Assembly: GCA_963681505.1 (NCBI GenBank)
Contig: OY811973.1
Span: 5,800,128-5,864,127, forward strand
Direction: 5' to 3'
DNA length: 64,000 nucleotides
Origin: Eunapius fragilis
Taxonomy: Eukaryota > Porifera > Demospongiae > Spongillida > Spongillidae
Part shown: piece after piece, positions 31,720-49,829 of the stretch
How positions within the stretch are numbered: position 1 is the first letter of the stretch
How the letters are laid out: every line of letters starts with the position of its first letter
Notes under the pieces: model-generated
Database searches by the model: none
What the model was told of the DNA's origin: nothing
The model's input: the letters and a program-made list of their open reading frames with translations, nothing else
Made by a program: the position numbers and the translations under genes

Positions 31720-31769
31720 CTGACACTCGACACTTTCTCCAACGCGTGTCATATTAAAAATCAATCAAA

Positions 31770-32699
31770 ATGGGACAAGCGAGAAGCAGGCAGACGGCCC
31801 ATGTCAGTCCTGATTTCCCTACGAGCGAACACCAGAGCATCCGCAAAGCTGGCAGCCTCACGAGCCTAACGCTTACCAAGCTAGGAGCGGGAAGGCGTGT
31901 CATGAAACCGTCAAGATCGTTCAGGGACAGCAAGGACAACGTGGGACAGCAACTGAAGGAGAAGTTTGAGACAGAAGTCAGGGAAGTGGACAGATGGGTG
32001 AAGGAGTCGAAGAGGAGGGACCGTCCTAGCCCACCCAGGCTGGACGACCTAGCTGCGATAGCGATAGGCAAGTACCTCGCGGGGTCCTCATACAACGTGG
32101 AAGGCTTACCGCTCAACAGGGAGCTCAAGGAAGCTGTCGAATTTCGATTGCGACCGACCTTCAACGCAACTCTGGCCGACCCGAAAGTGGCGTTCTCGAA
32201 CAGCAACGAGTCCATACTGTACACGGGCAAGGCTTACAGCACCACCATCATGACGACGCCCTTCGGCAGGGGGTTCACTAGGGGCAGACACGCGTGGATC
32301 ATCTACATCGAGACGTCCCGCGTGCAGGGGTGGGCCCAGATAGGTGTGGTCAACGAGCAGCGCAAGAACGCGCGGTGCGTCACCTCGTGGGACGGTAACC
32401 CCCACCCCTTCAGGAGCGGCGAGATCGCCAGACGCAACAATGGCAACTTCCACTCTGGTAGGTCTGAACTCGAAGCCAGCATGGCACAAGACACCATCTT
32501 CATGGGCGGCTATACCGTAGGAGATACCATAACAGTATTATTGGACTTTGATAACCACACCTTACAGTGGCTGAAAAATGGAGCGACCTACGGATCGTCT
32601 GTTATCCTCGAAGATTCAGTCCTGTATCCTTCGGTTAGTCTTGATTCGCCCGGAGAAGGCGTGTCACTTGTGTACTATGCTGGACCCATTTCGTTATAA
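31770..32699 (+). CDS. SPRY (B30.2-like) protein with N-myristoylation motif and SOCS-box-like segment (single exon, 309 aa)
   Basis: One uninterrupted frame of 309 codons with high GC. N terminus MGQARSRQ fits the N-myristoylation pattern (Gly2, Ser6) followed by basic residues, suggesting membrane attachment. Residues 58-85 form a charged helix (QQLKEKFETEVREVDRW). Residues 88-125 resemble a SOCS box: an elongin-BC-type L-x-x-x-A-x-x-x-I (LDDLAAIAI) and a cullin-box-like LPLN followed by RELKEAV. The SPRY domain covers about 145-305, with GFTRGRHAWIIYIE, GWAQIGVVNE, the GDTITVLLDFDNHTLQWLKNG core, and LYPSVSLDSPGEGVSLVYYAG at the end. SPSB proteins have SPRY then SOCS; here the order is reversed. 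Function as a Cullin-5 substrate adaptor is inference; SPRY domains bind diverse peptides. The lack of introns, beside multi-exon neighbours, could mean retrogene origin. It converges on NDUFV1. Confidence 0.85.
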   Translation: MGQARSRQTAHVSPDFPTSEHQSIRKAGSLTSLTLTKLGAGRRVMKPSRSFRDSKDNVGQQLKEKFETEVREVDRWVKESKRRDRPSPPRLDDLAAIAIGKYLAGSSYNVEGLPLNRELKEAVEFRLRPTFNATLADPKVAFSNSNESILYTGKAYSTTIMTTPFGRGFTRGRHAWIIYIETSRVQGWAQIGVVNEQRKNARCVTSWDGNPHPFRSGEIARRNNGNFHSGRSELEASMAQDTIFMGGYTVGDTITVLLDFDNHTLQWLKNGATYGSSVILEDSVLYPSVSLDSPGEGVSLVYYAGPISL

Positions 32700-32832
32700 A
32701 CATCTCTCTCCCCCCTCAAAGATTTTTAATCTTCAAAAATTCGTGTTTTGTATGTATTACTTTTTTATATTGAAACTATCTTTCCACCAATAATTCTAAT
32801 TCGTACTGTCCGTTTAGATGGTGTCACATATG

Positions 32833-32838
32833 TTTATT
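32833..32838 (-). terminator. AATAAA poly(A) signal of NDUFV1
   Basis: TTTATT on the + strand reads AATAAA on the - strand, about 200 bases beyond the NDUFV1 stop. It lies 134 bases from the stop of the convergent SPRY gene. Confidence 0.55.
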
Positions 32839-33036
32839 TGGTGTCACCACTAATTCGTATTATGTGTTAGTAAAACTTCAGCCAAAACTTCCGACTTCGT
32901 GGTTCGATCAAATAACGGTGGCTGTGAATTTATCCGACGCGTTCTTGTGGCAAGGACTAAAACCACATGAGTGGCTTTCTAATATCTTGCACAAACACAG
33001 ATGCACAGATGTTTCAGTCATACTAATACACATCCG

Positions 33037-39200
<6,164 letters not shown>

Positions 39201-39907
39201 GGCCGACTCTTGTTATATTCAAGGCCATTGGCGGCTGCTTCGAACAAAAACCTTACGTGCGCATCAAATCGAAGTGTTTGGGTTTTCGAATATATACGGC
39301 ACACACGTAATTGTGAAGAACATATAGATTGCGTCATGTATTGTACATGTACTATACCGAAGCGTGTTATTTTAATGAGAAAGGGTGCGACAAGGGAGAG
39401 GGGCGTGCCCATACGATGAATTTTTAAAAAGCGGCACTCTTCGTAAAGACCGATCAAGACCAGCAGACATTCTAGTGCCAAACTGGTTCCTCTCACGCCC
39501 AGCAGTGAGCTGCATTTGACATTAAGGTAAATCAATCCGCTAAAGTTTGCAATGTTTACAAGAAACGACTCAAAGCTGTGGTCATGAGACTCATGACTCG
39601 TCAAGCTGAGATAGGACGTCATAGGAGAAGAGCCAAGCACTCTAGAAATGATGAGGCATGTGACCTTTAGAGGATTGCCATGCATCCCCTTTGGTTGTAG
39701 AAGTGTTTGGGGGATGGGGCAAATGCATTTCAACCCTGTTGAAAACAGTAGCCACCCAGCTATGTCGACCTCTAAATGATGTTATACTGTTGCCTTAGCC
39801 TCACTCTCATGAGGCAGAATACCAGGGCAATCTGTTGTGACTTTTACTTGTAGTGCTAGAGTTGTATGTATCCTGCCTGCTGCAGTGTATATATATTGTT
39901 ATGACAT
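39201..39907. other. NDUFV1 5' flank; no other gene seen
   Basis: The NDUFV1 promoter must lie here because the start codon is at 39200. No TATA box at a typical position on the - strand and no second gene were recognised. A 184-codon - strand open frame over 39179-39733 overlaps the NDUFV1 first exon but shows no recognisable domain. Confidence 0.4.
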
Positions 39908-40170
39908 TCTATAATAAAAACATTCTCTAACAAGAAAGTTGGTGGGATATAGGAATTGGAGGCATAAAAAGGAAGGAAACAAGGTTTTGGGAAAAGAAAA
40001 ATGAGGCAAAATCCTATATTTAGAACATGTAAATGTAACTGAACAAAAGAAGTGCTAAATATATCATTTTTCTTTCCCCAAAACCTTGTTCCCTTCCTTT
40101 TTACATCACCTTTGCCTCCAATTCCTACATGTATATCCCACCATCTCGTTAGAGAAGAGTTTTTCTTCAC
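39908..40170. mobile_element. foldback element R3, copy 2
   Basis: AAAAACATTCTCTAACAAGA ... GGGATATAGGAATTGGAGG ... AACAAGGTTTTGG is mirrored by CCAAAACCTTGTTCCC ... CCTCCAATTCCTACATGTATATCCC ... TCTAACGAGATG in reverse complement terms. Same arm words as 10522-10807. Confidence 0.8.
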
Positions 40171-40364
40171 TTGTTTCCTCTATTTTAAATTACTTTTTAA
40201 ATTTTATTGTCGATATTTGCGAATACTGGCAAGTGCTGACAAGTTATAATTATAACGTAGCAAGCAATTCAATTACCGTCATGAGCAGACGCCCACTTTT
40301 GTTCAGGATCAATATTGTACTGAACGCGGGAGGACTAACTCGTCATCTCGACTTTGGAGGTATT

Positions 40365-41650
40365 CCTCTCATCGTTTAGCTCTCCTCTTTTGTTGACATG
40401 AAGGCACTTTGACAAAAAGAACATCGCAGCCAAAAGTGGTGAACAAAACTGCGATCAACCCAGAGAAAAAATCTTGCCCAAGATTTTGCCAAGATGGCAA
40501 GATTTTTGCTTCGGTTATAAATAAAACTGAAACCAAGATATTTATGAGTTTGAAATTAATATATAATCTAGCTATGGGCTGTATTAATTTCATGACCATA
40601 CACATTTCTATCTATTCAACTATGTCTAAAAGTGCACTTTATCAGTTTATAAAAGAAGGAAGTGGTTGTGGTCATGAAATTAATAAAGACCATAGCTAGG
40701 ATGGACACCTTGATTGTATATTAATTTCATCACGGTTTAAGTTTTATTTGTAATCAAAGTGAAAATCTTCAGGGGTCAACATTAAGCACTTTGGGCTACT
40801 TGCCCTGTGGGGCCAGTGGTTGAAGGAGCCTACTGGCCCCACAGGGCAAGTAATTTGCATGACCCACTGGCCCTTGTTATTAATTGGCTTTAATTAACAG
40901 CATCATATTGAATTCAAGCAACATGAGGTGTCATTGTTAGAGTCATCCTGGTTGTCTGAAGGAATAGCTAGGGGTACTCTGCCTCATCACTATCCTTTAC
41001 TTCATGAAGTTCTGCAGCCAAGTCTACTTGCACTACTTCTTGCTGGTTGGGGTTGAACCCATTGCATGTGGAAGCGTTACTAATGTTCACGCAAATGATG
41101 CATACACCCTTCCATTAGTCTGTGTAATGGTTGTGGTAGGATAACCAACAGTTTACGTAAGTACTTCCTTGTAGGGATGGGTTGGATAAAAATAGCAGGG
41201 TCTGTAAACAGCATGATTTAATTTGCCCCTACGGGCCACTAATATAGTAATATATAAGTAATATAACTGGCCCGATGAGAATTTCTACTTGCGTCTGGCC
41301 AGCGGGCAACCGTTAATGTTGACCACTGATCTTGACACCTTGGCTAAATCCTGGGCAAGAATTTTCCGCTGGATATTGAAATCCCACCAGTGCAAAACGC
41401 TGCACAATTCTAAATATAAACTCCACATTACGTAATGATTACGTAATCAGGTTCATGCTTTATGTCCGAGGGGATTCTAATGGGCTTAACTTGCGCCCTA
41501 TAAAACCATTCATATCCCAAGTTATACTCTCCCGAGAAGAATTAGAAAAAGTCATACAGTTTGGAGACTGGAACAAAACATTAAAATGACCGTCTTTGCC
41601 TTCTGGTTCGGTAGCAAAAAGGGGTAAATTATCCGTTTCTGAGTTATATG
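40365..41650 (-). mobile_element. dispersed element R1, - strand copy, interrupted by another element
   Basis: 40365-40460 (TTTAGCTCTCCTCTTTTGTT ... AACAAAACTGCGATCAA) and 41390-41650 (ATTACGTAATCAGGTTCATG ... CTTCTGGTTCGGTAGCAA) are reverse-complement matches to the right and left parts of R1 at 9974-10480. The centre is displaced by unrelated sequence that includes the element at 40770-41328. Most of the displacement is therefore a later insertion. Confidence 0.7.
40770..41328. mobile_element. hAT-like element with 20-bp hairpin, ATCTT target duplication
   Basis: The left end CAGGGGTCAACATTAAG and right end TTAATGTTGACCACTG are inverted repeats. ATCTT flanks both (40765-40769 and 41329-41333). 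Close to the left end, ACTTGCCCTGTGGGGCCAGT is followed after about 14 bases by its perfect reverse complement ACTGGCCCCACAGGGCAAGT. No transposase is seen in the 559 bp. Confidence 0.8.
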
Positions 41651-44640
41651 CAGGTCGCGTTTTCTACATGATATTCACGACCTGAGCCGATTCGTATATT
41701 AATTATTACAGTATTAAACTGTGGGTTATGGAACATTTATTATTATTTAATTAATAATACAATATGAACCTTTTACAATCACTGACAACAAACATGCCAT
41801 AAACACCCTAAACCCCACCTGCACACCAATTCACACTGTGAAGGCTACCTTCAACCCATGTCCTCTGCATGCTGCAACCTTGACCAGGAGAGCAAAGCTC
41901 TAGCATTGCAGCAACCTAAGTTGAGGTTAAGCCTCTGGTAGATGTTTGTGATGGCCTTTGATTTGCTGCACTGCAGCTGCAGGGCCAGGCAGGCTGCCAG
42001 GCGAGAGACTGAGCACTGCGCTTCTTCCCCCCAACAACCATAGGTATCTACTGCCAAGGGAACACAGACCCAACCGAGCTCTCTGCACTTCTGATCGTTG
42101 GACGTATGTTTATTATTATTATCATTATAATAATCATTTGCAACATTACACCAAACTCAAACATAAGTAGTTAGGAGGGTGGGAGCTCCCATGGACCGGA
42201 TCAGGGCCATATTCAACCGCCCATAAATCTCCACCTACACTGATGGCTTGGGGGAAGACTGGTGAATGACCAGATGAGATGCCAGCCTGGAGATGTTACC
42301 CCAATTTCCATACGTCTCCACTGCCAATGGAATGCAGGATCAACCTAACTTCTGACATTTGGGGCCATTGGAATGTAGTTTACTGACCTCTGTTACAGCC
42401 CCAGCTAGGTTACATGACTCACCTAAGATGGCTAGGCAGAGGGGTGATGTGATGCTGATGTCCATTGCAGCATATCCCATCTGGCAATGAGAATGTCAGC
42501 TGATCTGGTGTTAGTGAGGCCATTGCAATCTAACACTTAGGTGGGCACGATGACAGAGGTCAAAGATCTCATTGAGCAGGCTATTGAGATGTATTATGAC
42601 ATCCCCCCCCCCCATGCCTGCAGGTCACAGCATGATGACCAAGAGGATTAAGGGCAGTATCGGGGCAGAATGGACGCATGGATCGACCTGAAGTGTACAG
42701 TCCCAGCCACCACTTTATCGCCATCTGGTACTCATTGGACTCGAGGTGCAAGAATAGAATCTTATGTCCATAATCCAAGAATAAGAATTTTTGACGGCCA
42801 GCAATACTACCTGTACATTGCTAATCCAACCTTAACTTAGCATCATGTTCAGAATGCTTTCTTACCTCTGCTGGTTTAGGCACAACCATAACAGTAACAG
42901 TGATGACATAGTAACATCAAGCTTGCAGAGCACATGTACTGCTATGCATCCCACAATGTCAGCTGATATAATGATTCCCCCAACCACAACCATCCTCTTC
43001 GTGTGCTAACAAGAATGTACTTCAACTAGGTAGTCTCAGCAATTGCAGAAGATGCTGACTGTGCATCCGTATTGTTTCACAAATGGTACATTGATGATGG
43101 TGTAGTTGCTGGTCCCATTGCGGTCATTGCTCGTGTTCTCACCATCATCCAAGACCGTGGACCACCACTTGGCCAGAAACATCGTTCAAACTGGCCTGTA
43201 GGATTGCCTTAGTTTAACACTGACAGATCCAGTTTCATTATAATTAATATTAATCCGTGTATGTGTGCCTGAGTCCGAAACCCCTCTGATAATACTTGCA
43301 TTTTAGTGGGTGTAGCCAACATACAGAAGAAAAAAAATAAAATGTTAAACAACCCATCCTACTGTCTTGCCTCAATTTCTGGATCAGCTAAGTGCCTGTG
43401 AATGTCTCAGCAAGAGCATAAGACATCTTGTGGAAAGCTTTGAAACCCAATGATGGTATCAGCCAAAACACTCAACTGGACTACATTTTGGAGATGTTCT
43501 TCATGTCCTGTTATTTGGGCTCTATTGATGTTATTAGTAATTAGACTTCTAACAAGTAAACTGACCCATTTGGCATGATCTGCGGGTGGTGATGGAACAA
43601 AGTTATAATTTCTTTGACACATTACGAAGGAATGGTTCTGAGGAAGATTGACTAGAAAGCAGTGGAGAGTAAAGACAAGAGGTCTCCACGACAGGGACAA
43701 ATATCTCAGACTTTAGACACATGCATACAAAGTACAGACTGGAGCAACCAAACAATATTAACTAACACAGTTGATTAGCAATATTATTCATCGTCATTAT
43801 ATACCAGCAGTTTGCTTGAATTTATACCCTCAATGTAATCGCATTTATGCAAAGCCAAGCAAAACGGTTGTGTGGGACTAATGGAATGCCTCCAAAGGAT
43901 GATATGAATAGATTGTTGGAATGATGGATGCAGAGAATGATATCTTGGAAAAAAACTTAAGTGCATTATAAAATGAAATCAAAACAGATCTGATAGCATT
44001 AGAGAAATCTATTTTTAAAAACAAAGCCATTGGTTTTTGAATTATCATGTATCAACATGAACGAGGATGTATAATATGTGGTGAGTCAAATTTTTTTTGC
44101 GATATAAATTTACTGTTCTTATTCTGTACAGGTACCTGCCTTGGATCGAATATATGAAGATTGCCGCCACGGACTGTTAGTTTGTTGTTTTGTTGTACAT
44201 GTACAAAATGATAAAAAATTTAAAGACTAATCTGGATCGGGAACGAGGGGTGGGAGTGGTAGGAGGATAATATACGGAATATGAAGCACTTAGTATACGG
44301 TGACTGACAACGTAGCCACAAAGTGAATTCAACTGTTTGCTAAAGCAACAACAAATGTCGCGTGATTGGTTATATTTGAATATACACACCTGCGTATATG
44401 GTTCTATACGCTAGTGCGTATATTTAAGACGTATATTCAAACATACGCTATAGAATATGCTATCATATAACAAATTTTTTTGCAAAGTGGTGGAAGATTC
44501 TACCGCCACAACAGCTTGTTCTGTGCTCTTATGGAGTATGGTTTGATTTTGTCTTGCGAATATGTGCTTAGATGTCTTTAGGGGTGCCCGCATATGGAAG
44601 ATGTCAACACGTGCCCTCGTGTTGGAGCAATGACTGGTAC
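41651..44640. other. intergenic DNA, nothing recognised
   Basis: About 3 kb without coding similarity or strong repeats. Open frames are short, and I could not find splice-bounded stretches resembling known domains. A short C-run lies at 42602-42613. Confidence 0.45.
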
Positions 44641-44659
44641 CCTGCCCACACAGGGTGCG

Positions 44660-44875
44660 AATGAACCATGATCAACGTTTCAAAAGCAGAATCAAGCTGC
44701 CGTATAATTTAAGTGGTTCTGAATGGTCACCAATGAATATGATGCAGCTTACCTATCAAACTTTGATAAGTTGGTCTACGAACTGCGTTCAGCGTTGCAA
44801 ATGCAGAATCAAGCTAACGTATAATTCAGGCATTATGAACGATCACTAATGAATATGACGCAGCTTACCTTTGAG
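44660..44875. repeat. tandem ~125-bp duplication
   Basis: CAGAATCAAGCTGCCGTATA ... AATGAATATGATGCAGCTTA is followed by CAGAATCAAGCTAACGTATA ... AATGAATATGACGCAGCTTA. Two units, estimated 80% identity. No coding role is evident; the rest of 44876-45849 is unremarkable. Confidence 0.75.
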
Positions 44876-45849
44876 AAAAGCTGTTAATTCGGACAGTTGG
44901 CTCACACAAACACAAAAAGGAAATTATGGATGGGCGTACTTTGATAAAGTACAAGTGCCTATATATGTATGTTGTGCCATGGTTGGACCGTATGTTCCTT
45001 TGGCACTCATTGATTTCATTGGTGGAAGTGTATTTTCGTCATTCATATTACATCACCAGGAGTAATCGCTCGCATGGGATGAAGTTATGATGTTCACACA
45101 TTTTTCCGGGTGGTTTAATTATATATATTATTAATCGGTATAGTAATACAACCTTCAAATTATGTCGTATCAGTAGGCAGATAAGGATTAGACCTTTGAG
45201 ATATCAATTCTGAGGTAACGAAAATTGATCACTGCATTATTTTTTTCTTCAGTTTTTTGGTTCAAAGTATTGTTGCGTAGACTAAGACAAATTTTGCTTG
45301 CCGTTTCTAGTTCTGTGCCACATAGATGCTCGTAGCAGTAGTTGTTTCCGATCAATCAAACACATTTTAACTACCCGGATTTTTAAAATATTGTATAAAT
45401 TGGTGAGTGGCAAAAAACCGCATAGTGCAAAGACGCAATTTGTTGTCATGACAATGAGCATTGATAAAAATCACAAAACAATCAAATAATCATATGGACA
45501 ACAAAAACTCACATAATACATTAAGATTCAAGAAAAATATAAATTTCAAATGTGGTGTAATCTACCTTTTGTGTCCTAAAGTTTAGGGTGTAGCTAGTCT
45601 TAACACACCTGAGAATGCTGTTAGTATAAATTTCCACATTGTGTGCTTGAGATCCATGTGTACAAAATGTGGTATTTCATTACTTAACCTAGAGGACAGG
45701 CAATGGAAAATAGGTACATCCATGGCAATGAAAATACTGCACAATTAGTTGGCCATTCTATCATTTATCATGAAGTGCCTGGCTATGTGTACATCACACC
45801 AGTGCATATTTGTGCATTTCATACATCATGGATGACACATGTAGAGTAC

Positions 45850-45949
45850 CTTATCCTTTATAGTAGTGTCAGCATTATATGCCAACAGGACTGCCACCAC
45901 ATCATGGTGACCCTTCTTAGCAGCCATTTGCAGTGGAGTGGATCCATTA
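45850..45949 (-). CDS. ankyrin-repeat exon (partial gene)
   Basis: The - strand exon begins after CTAGCTCAG at 45950-45951 and ends before GTACTCTAC. Its 100 bases give one base to complete a codon and exactly 33 codons, one ankyrin repeat. The repeat reads NGSTPLQMAAKKGHHDVVAV followed by LLAYNADTTIKDK, with canonical STPL, AA..GH..VV..LL and GADT-like positions. Ankyrin repeats mediate protein binding. The gene's other exons are not all identifiable: the nearest ankyrin exon upstream (49180-49263) ends in phase 0, whereas this one needs two bases carried over, so at least one exon between them is missing from my reading or they belong to different genes. Confidence 0.75.
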
Positions 45950-46163
45950 CTGAGCTAGGAAGAGATAACACAATAATATAAAGTTACACTGATGATATAT
46001 TACATAAATAACAATATTACACTAGTATTGGCAATGGACAAGGCTGGCGCGGATGGGAACCAATACACTACATTGCAGCTACATGTATAATTGTTCCACT
46101 ATTACCTCATCAAATACCTTTTCCAACTTCTAAACAATAGGAGCATGTAAGTCCTGGGGATAG

Positions 46164-46697
46164 GTTTGCAGTGTCATCCCGGGAAGGTTCACACTTACGT
46201 AGACTCACTCGCCGCCATGTTTCTTGGTGTCCTAACAATTCATTTAGTCATTTTCAGGTAATCGTTAACGCCCCCCCCCCCCCCCCCCCCCCCCCCCTTA
46301 CTCGTTAACCCCTTTACGATAATCCTAAAGTGTATTGCGCTTTGAGATGCATACAGAGATATGCACCTATTTCACATCATATGGATGGAATCAGTAGGGA
46401 ACGATGGATCACAGCGATAGAATGCAGCAGGATATCCCCCAATATGCATCCGAATAGGATCCGATTGCTGTGATTACCTAAACCCATTCGATGGGATGCA
46501 AAATAGGCGCATATCTTCGCATGCATCTCAAAGCACAGTACACTTTAGGCTTAATGTAAGGGGGTTAACGAGTCAAGGGGGCGTTAATGATTATAAATAA
46601 TTGCCTGAAACAATGACCAAATAATAGTTAGGACAGCAAAAAACATGGGGGCGAGTGAGTCTATGTAAGTGTGAACCTTCCCTGGATGACACTGCAA
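46164..46697. mobile_element. ~530-bp foldback element with long arms
   Basis: GTTTGCAGTGTCATCCCGG ... GGTTCACACTTACGTAGAC ... CATGTTT at the left is mirrored at the right by AAACATGGGGGCGAGTGAGT ... AAGTGTGAACCTTCCCTGG ... ACACTGCAACC. Complementarity continues inward: GGTAATCGTTAACGCCCCC pairs with GGGGGCGTTAATGATT, TCGTTAACCCCTTTACG with GGGGGTTAACGAG, and CACTTTAGG-type words near the centre. A C-run of about 29 (46270-46298) interrupts the left arm. Confidence 0.85.
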
Positions 46698-49179
46698 CCC
46701 CTCTATTGGAGACATCAAAAGCCTGATTCTGAGGCAACTCAAACAAAACCGCAAAACAACTCCAGGTCATTTTATAGGGGACAAGCTGACTAGCCTTTTG
46801 ACAAACTAAGAAAAAGTTTATTCAACTGCTCTCACTGCTACCATCTTACCTACCTTATATACTATGTTGCAAGACAGAATGAATAATATGTTCATTCCAT
46901 CTGTATTACATTGCAGAAGCTGCTACCATCTTTCTGATTTGTGCAGACCATCAATCAGCATGCAAGGCATATATAATACATTTAAGGAACACCAAGGAGA
47001 CGTCAGTTTTCATATCTTGAGAAGGTACGGATCGATCATCAAATGCCTTAAAATGGAAACTCTGCTAAATATCCACATCTCTGCCCATCTTAAGCTAGTG
47101 TTACTCTCTATATATAATTAGAACATGATGTCACAGCTCAAGGTGACCACTTAGTGACAGAGCTGACGGTAGCTATCAGTCTGCACACATTCTGGAATGC
47201 GCTACAACCCCCAATACCGTTCCCGTTAGCCAATCCGATACGTTTCTCGAAATAGGCATAAAATCTCCACCAATCCCACACGAATTACATTTATACCCAG
47301 ATCTCTATCAATGCGCATGCTCAAAGATTTTGTAATTGTTATTCAAGTCCTAGGACAGGCCCATAGGTCTGGGCTCTCACACTTGTCACCAGAGCAATGT
47401 ATGCTATTGGTATTGACAAATAATAAATCAAATGTAATAAAGGTGTGGACATTACAACAGTAATAGATATGGCAGGTAAACAAGATCACCTGAGAAGTTG
47501 AAGGGCCAATGATAAATATTTCAGCACAAAATGAATATTGGACAAGCCCATCCTTGCAACTGCACATCACATCACCATTAAAATTATGCTCCTTGATTAT
47601 AGATTAGTAATGTAATCTTGGCTCCAGACCTCTTCTCAACAGAAGTGATGTAGTTCCTCCAGTGGTTCGGTGCAGCAGTAATGAGATTGAAACCACTAAT
47701 TATTTCTAAATCCGATGCTCTATCCAGGATTCATTTTCTAAGTTATTCGGAATAATGAAAACCAGCCACCACCTTAACCCCCCATGGACCCTGGTTTAGG
47801 TTGATTGATTGGCACACCAGGGGACCAGGCGGGTGAATAGGGGAACACCGTACCCTGAGGCTAGACAGGTCCAGTGTGATGCAGGCCACATGATGGAACC
47901 TGGACGCTGATCCAGACTGGGTTAGCGAGATTCCCCCCTAGTATAGTCCCCCCAAAGTGGCATGACAGATAATAATCTGAGTGGGTTGATTCTGGCCAAC
48001 ATACAAGGCAAATTACAACTGTACCTGAGGAATATATATATAGAACAAGTGTTTGTTTGTTCAGGGTGTGGCATCCATCAAAGCTGCAGCTAACATGTAT
48101 GTGAAGTTGATGGACATAAATTTGAAAGGCTGAGCTGCGGGTTTAAAATGAGAGGGTTGAACCAGACCTTCTGGAGGGTGGAGCATAACATCCTATCAGT
48201 GAGGGGTCCTCGGCTTTGACCCTGAGGTCCTGCAGTGGTCCAACTGGGCAATACACCCTGTGGTGACCACACCTCTTTTCCCTAACTGATCCATTGGAGA
48301 AGTGGAGGAATAGCTTCACTTGGTAGTTCAACAATAAATTGGCCAAGAAATGGTTGACTTAATACAGTGAAATCCCCAACTATAAGGATGCTAAGGACAT
48401 GGCTGCTGTAGCATCAGCCGATTTGTGAGTGCACAGGGTGGTGTGTCTCAACCTCCTCATCAATACTGACAGGATAAGAATCGTAATGAGTTTGCAATTC
48501 TGGACTTTCAATGCCAGTATTACCAGCTGAAAGGTGGAGTTGTCTGTAAGAGGGCTTTGGAAACTACTAAGGTGGTGCTGTTGAATGCCTGGATGGTCTT
48601 CTAGCTGAGAAAATTACATGTACTAGCAAAATGAGCCACCACATACTGATTGGAGGGCATAGGTATTGCATATTGCAGTAAGACCATAAGAGCTAAACCT
48701 CAGACCATCATAGGTGAAAGAGGTAGAGAAGACAGAGCCTTGTGGACTAGACACTCCATGATGATAAGATTACATAATAGAACATCAGCCGATGCAGGAT
48801 AGGCACATGCACTAGCTGCATTCATCATTGATGACTAGCCAGACCAAGTGTGTACACAATGGCTTTGTGAAACGAACCTGGTGCTTTGCTAGGTGGGGAC
48901 CACACACACACACCTTGGCTCTGTCACTATCGCTAAGAGCTCTTGTCACTGAATAGACAGCCCAGACATATGCTGGTGAGGAGACCAGCAGTCCCTAAAC
49001 CAGGAACCACTGAAATAACACCACTCTTTAGCATGTACATGTACATGGCATGGTCTAGACAAATCTGTACTCCTAGTGACTATACATTTTACATTGATGC
49101 AAGACAATGAATACAATGTATTTGGATTAACCCTTCTTCTTCTGCTTGTTAGTACTTTGCTACACCCAACATCACTCAC
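46698..49179. other. ankyrin-gene intron or intergenic DNA; nothing recognised
   Basis: No further ankyrin motifs or splice-bounded coding frames were identified between the two ankyrin exons on the - strand. Given the phase mismatch of those exons, a missed exon in this interval is possible. Confidence 0.4.
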
Positions 49180-49263
49180 TTTGTTCACATCAGCTCCTGC
49201 CTTTACAAGGATCTCCACCACAGCTGTGTGACCATTTTTAGCTGCCACATGCAGTGGTGTGCT
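49180..49263 (-). CDS. ankyrin-repeat exon (partial gene)
   Basis: The - strand exon follows CATATGTAG and ends before GTGAGTGATG. Its 84 bases make 28 codons in phase 0: STPLHVAAKNGHTAVVEI then LVKAGADVNK. This is most of a canonical ankyrin repeat (TPLH, AA..GH..VVE.L...GADVN). The same exon end and its downstream intron recur at the right edge of the window, so the region is duplicated. Confidence 0.78.
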
Positions 49264-49529
49264 CTACATATGGCAGGTGAGGGTAAAGAAAAGCAGTGCA
49301 ATACACATACATCAATGAGGAGACAACATGTGGAATTAAACAATGCACTGATTGTTGTTCACATTCACATCAGATGGAACAAAATCTAGTGGCAATGAGC
49401 ATGGAAACTACAAGCATGAGGACAAAACCAATTCTTTGGTCTCATTAATACTGCCAGACTGTCGAATTAGATTCTTCCATTATGCATGTTCCAAGGGACC
49501 ATTGATTTCCAATCCTCTATGTAAATAAT
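49264..49529. repeat. duplicated ankyrin-region intron segment
   Basis: AATGAGCATGGAAACTACA through CAATTCTTTGGTCTCATT and AATACTGCCAGACT (about 49395-49460) recurs in the same orientation at 51715-51780. Confidence 0.75.
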
Positions 49530-49700
49530 ATAAAGTAATAAAAGCATTCTCTGTGAGAAAGTTGGTGGCATATAGGATTGAAAGGCAATAGTGGTGTAAA
49601 AAGGGAGGAAACAAGGGTCTAATAATAATGGAATAGTCCTATATTTTGCACACAAACATAATGTCCTACAAGTGGGCGAAATATAGGACTATTACATTAT
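49530..49700. mobile_element. foldback element R3, copy 3
   Basis: AAGCATTCTCTGTGAGAAAG, GTTGGTGGCATATAGGA, GAAACAAGGG and ATAGTCCTATATTTTGC parallel the R3 arms. The right arm is short (CGAAATATAGGACTATTAC). A truncated copy. Confidence 0.7.
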
Positions 49701-49829
49701 TGTATTGTTTAAATTCTGGTCGGCCGGTGCTTGGCAATGCCACCATCTTCCTCGTGGGTACTGAGAATACAGAGCTCGATAAAGGGGTGCAGGACAGTGT
49801 CATCCTGTATATCCTGGATCAGGATATAT

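Noticed and set aside
32106..32489. 127-codon - strand frame
   Set aside because: It is antisense to the GC-rich SPRY coding exon.
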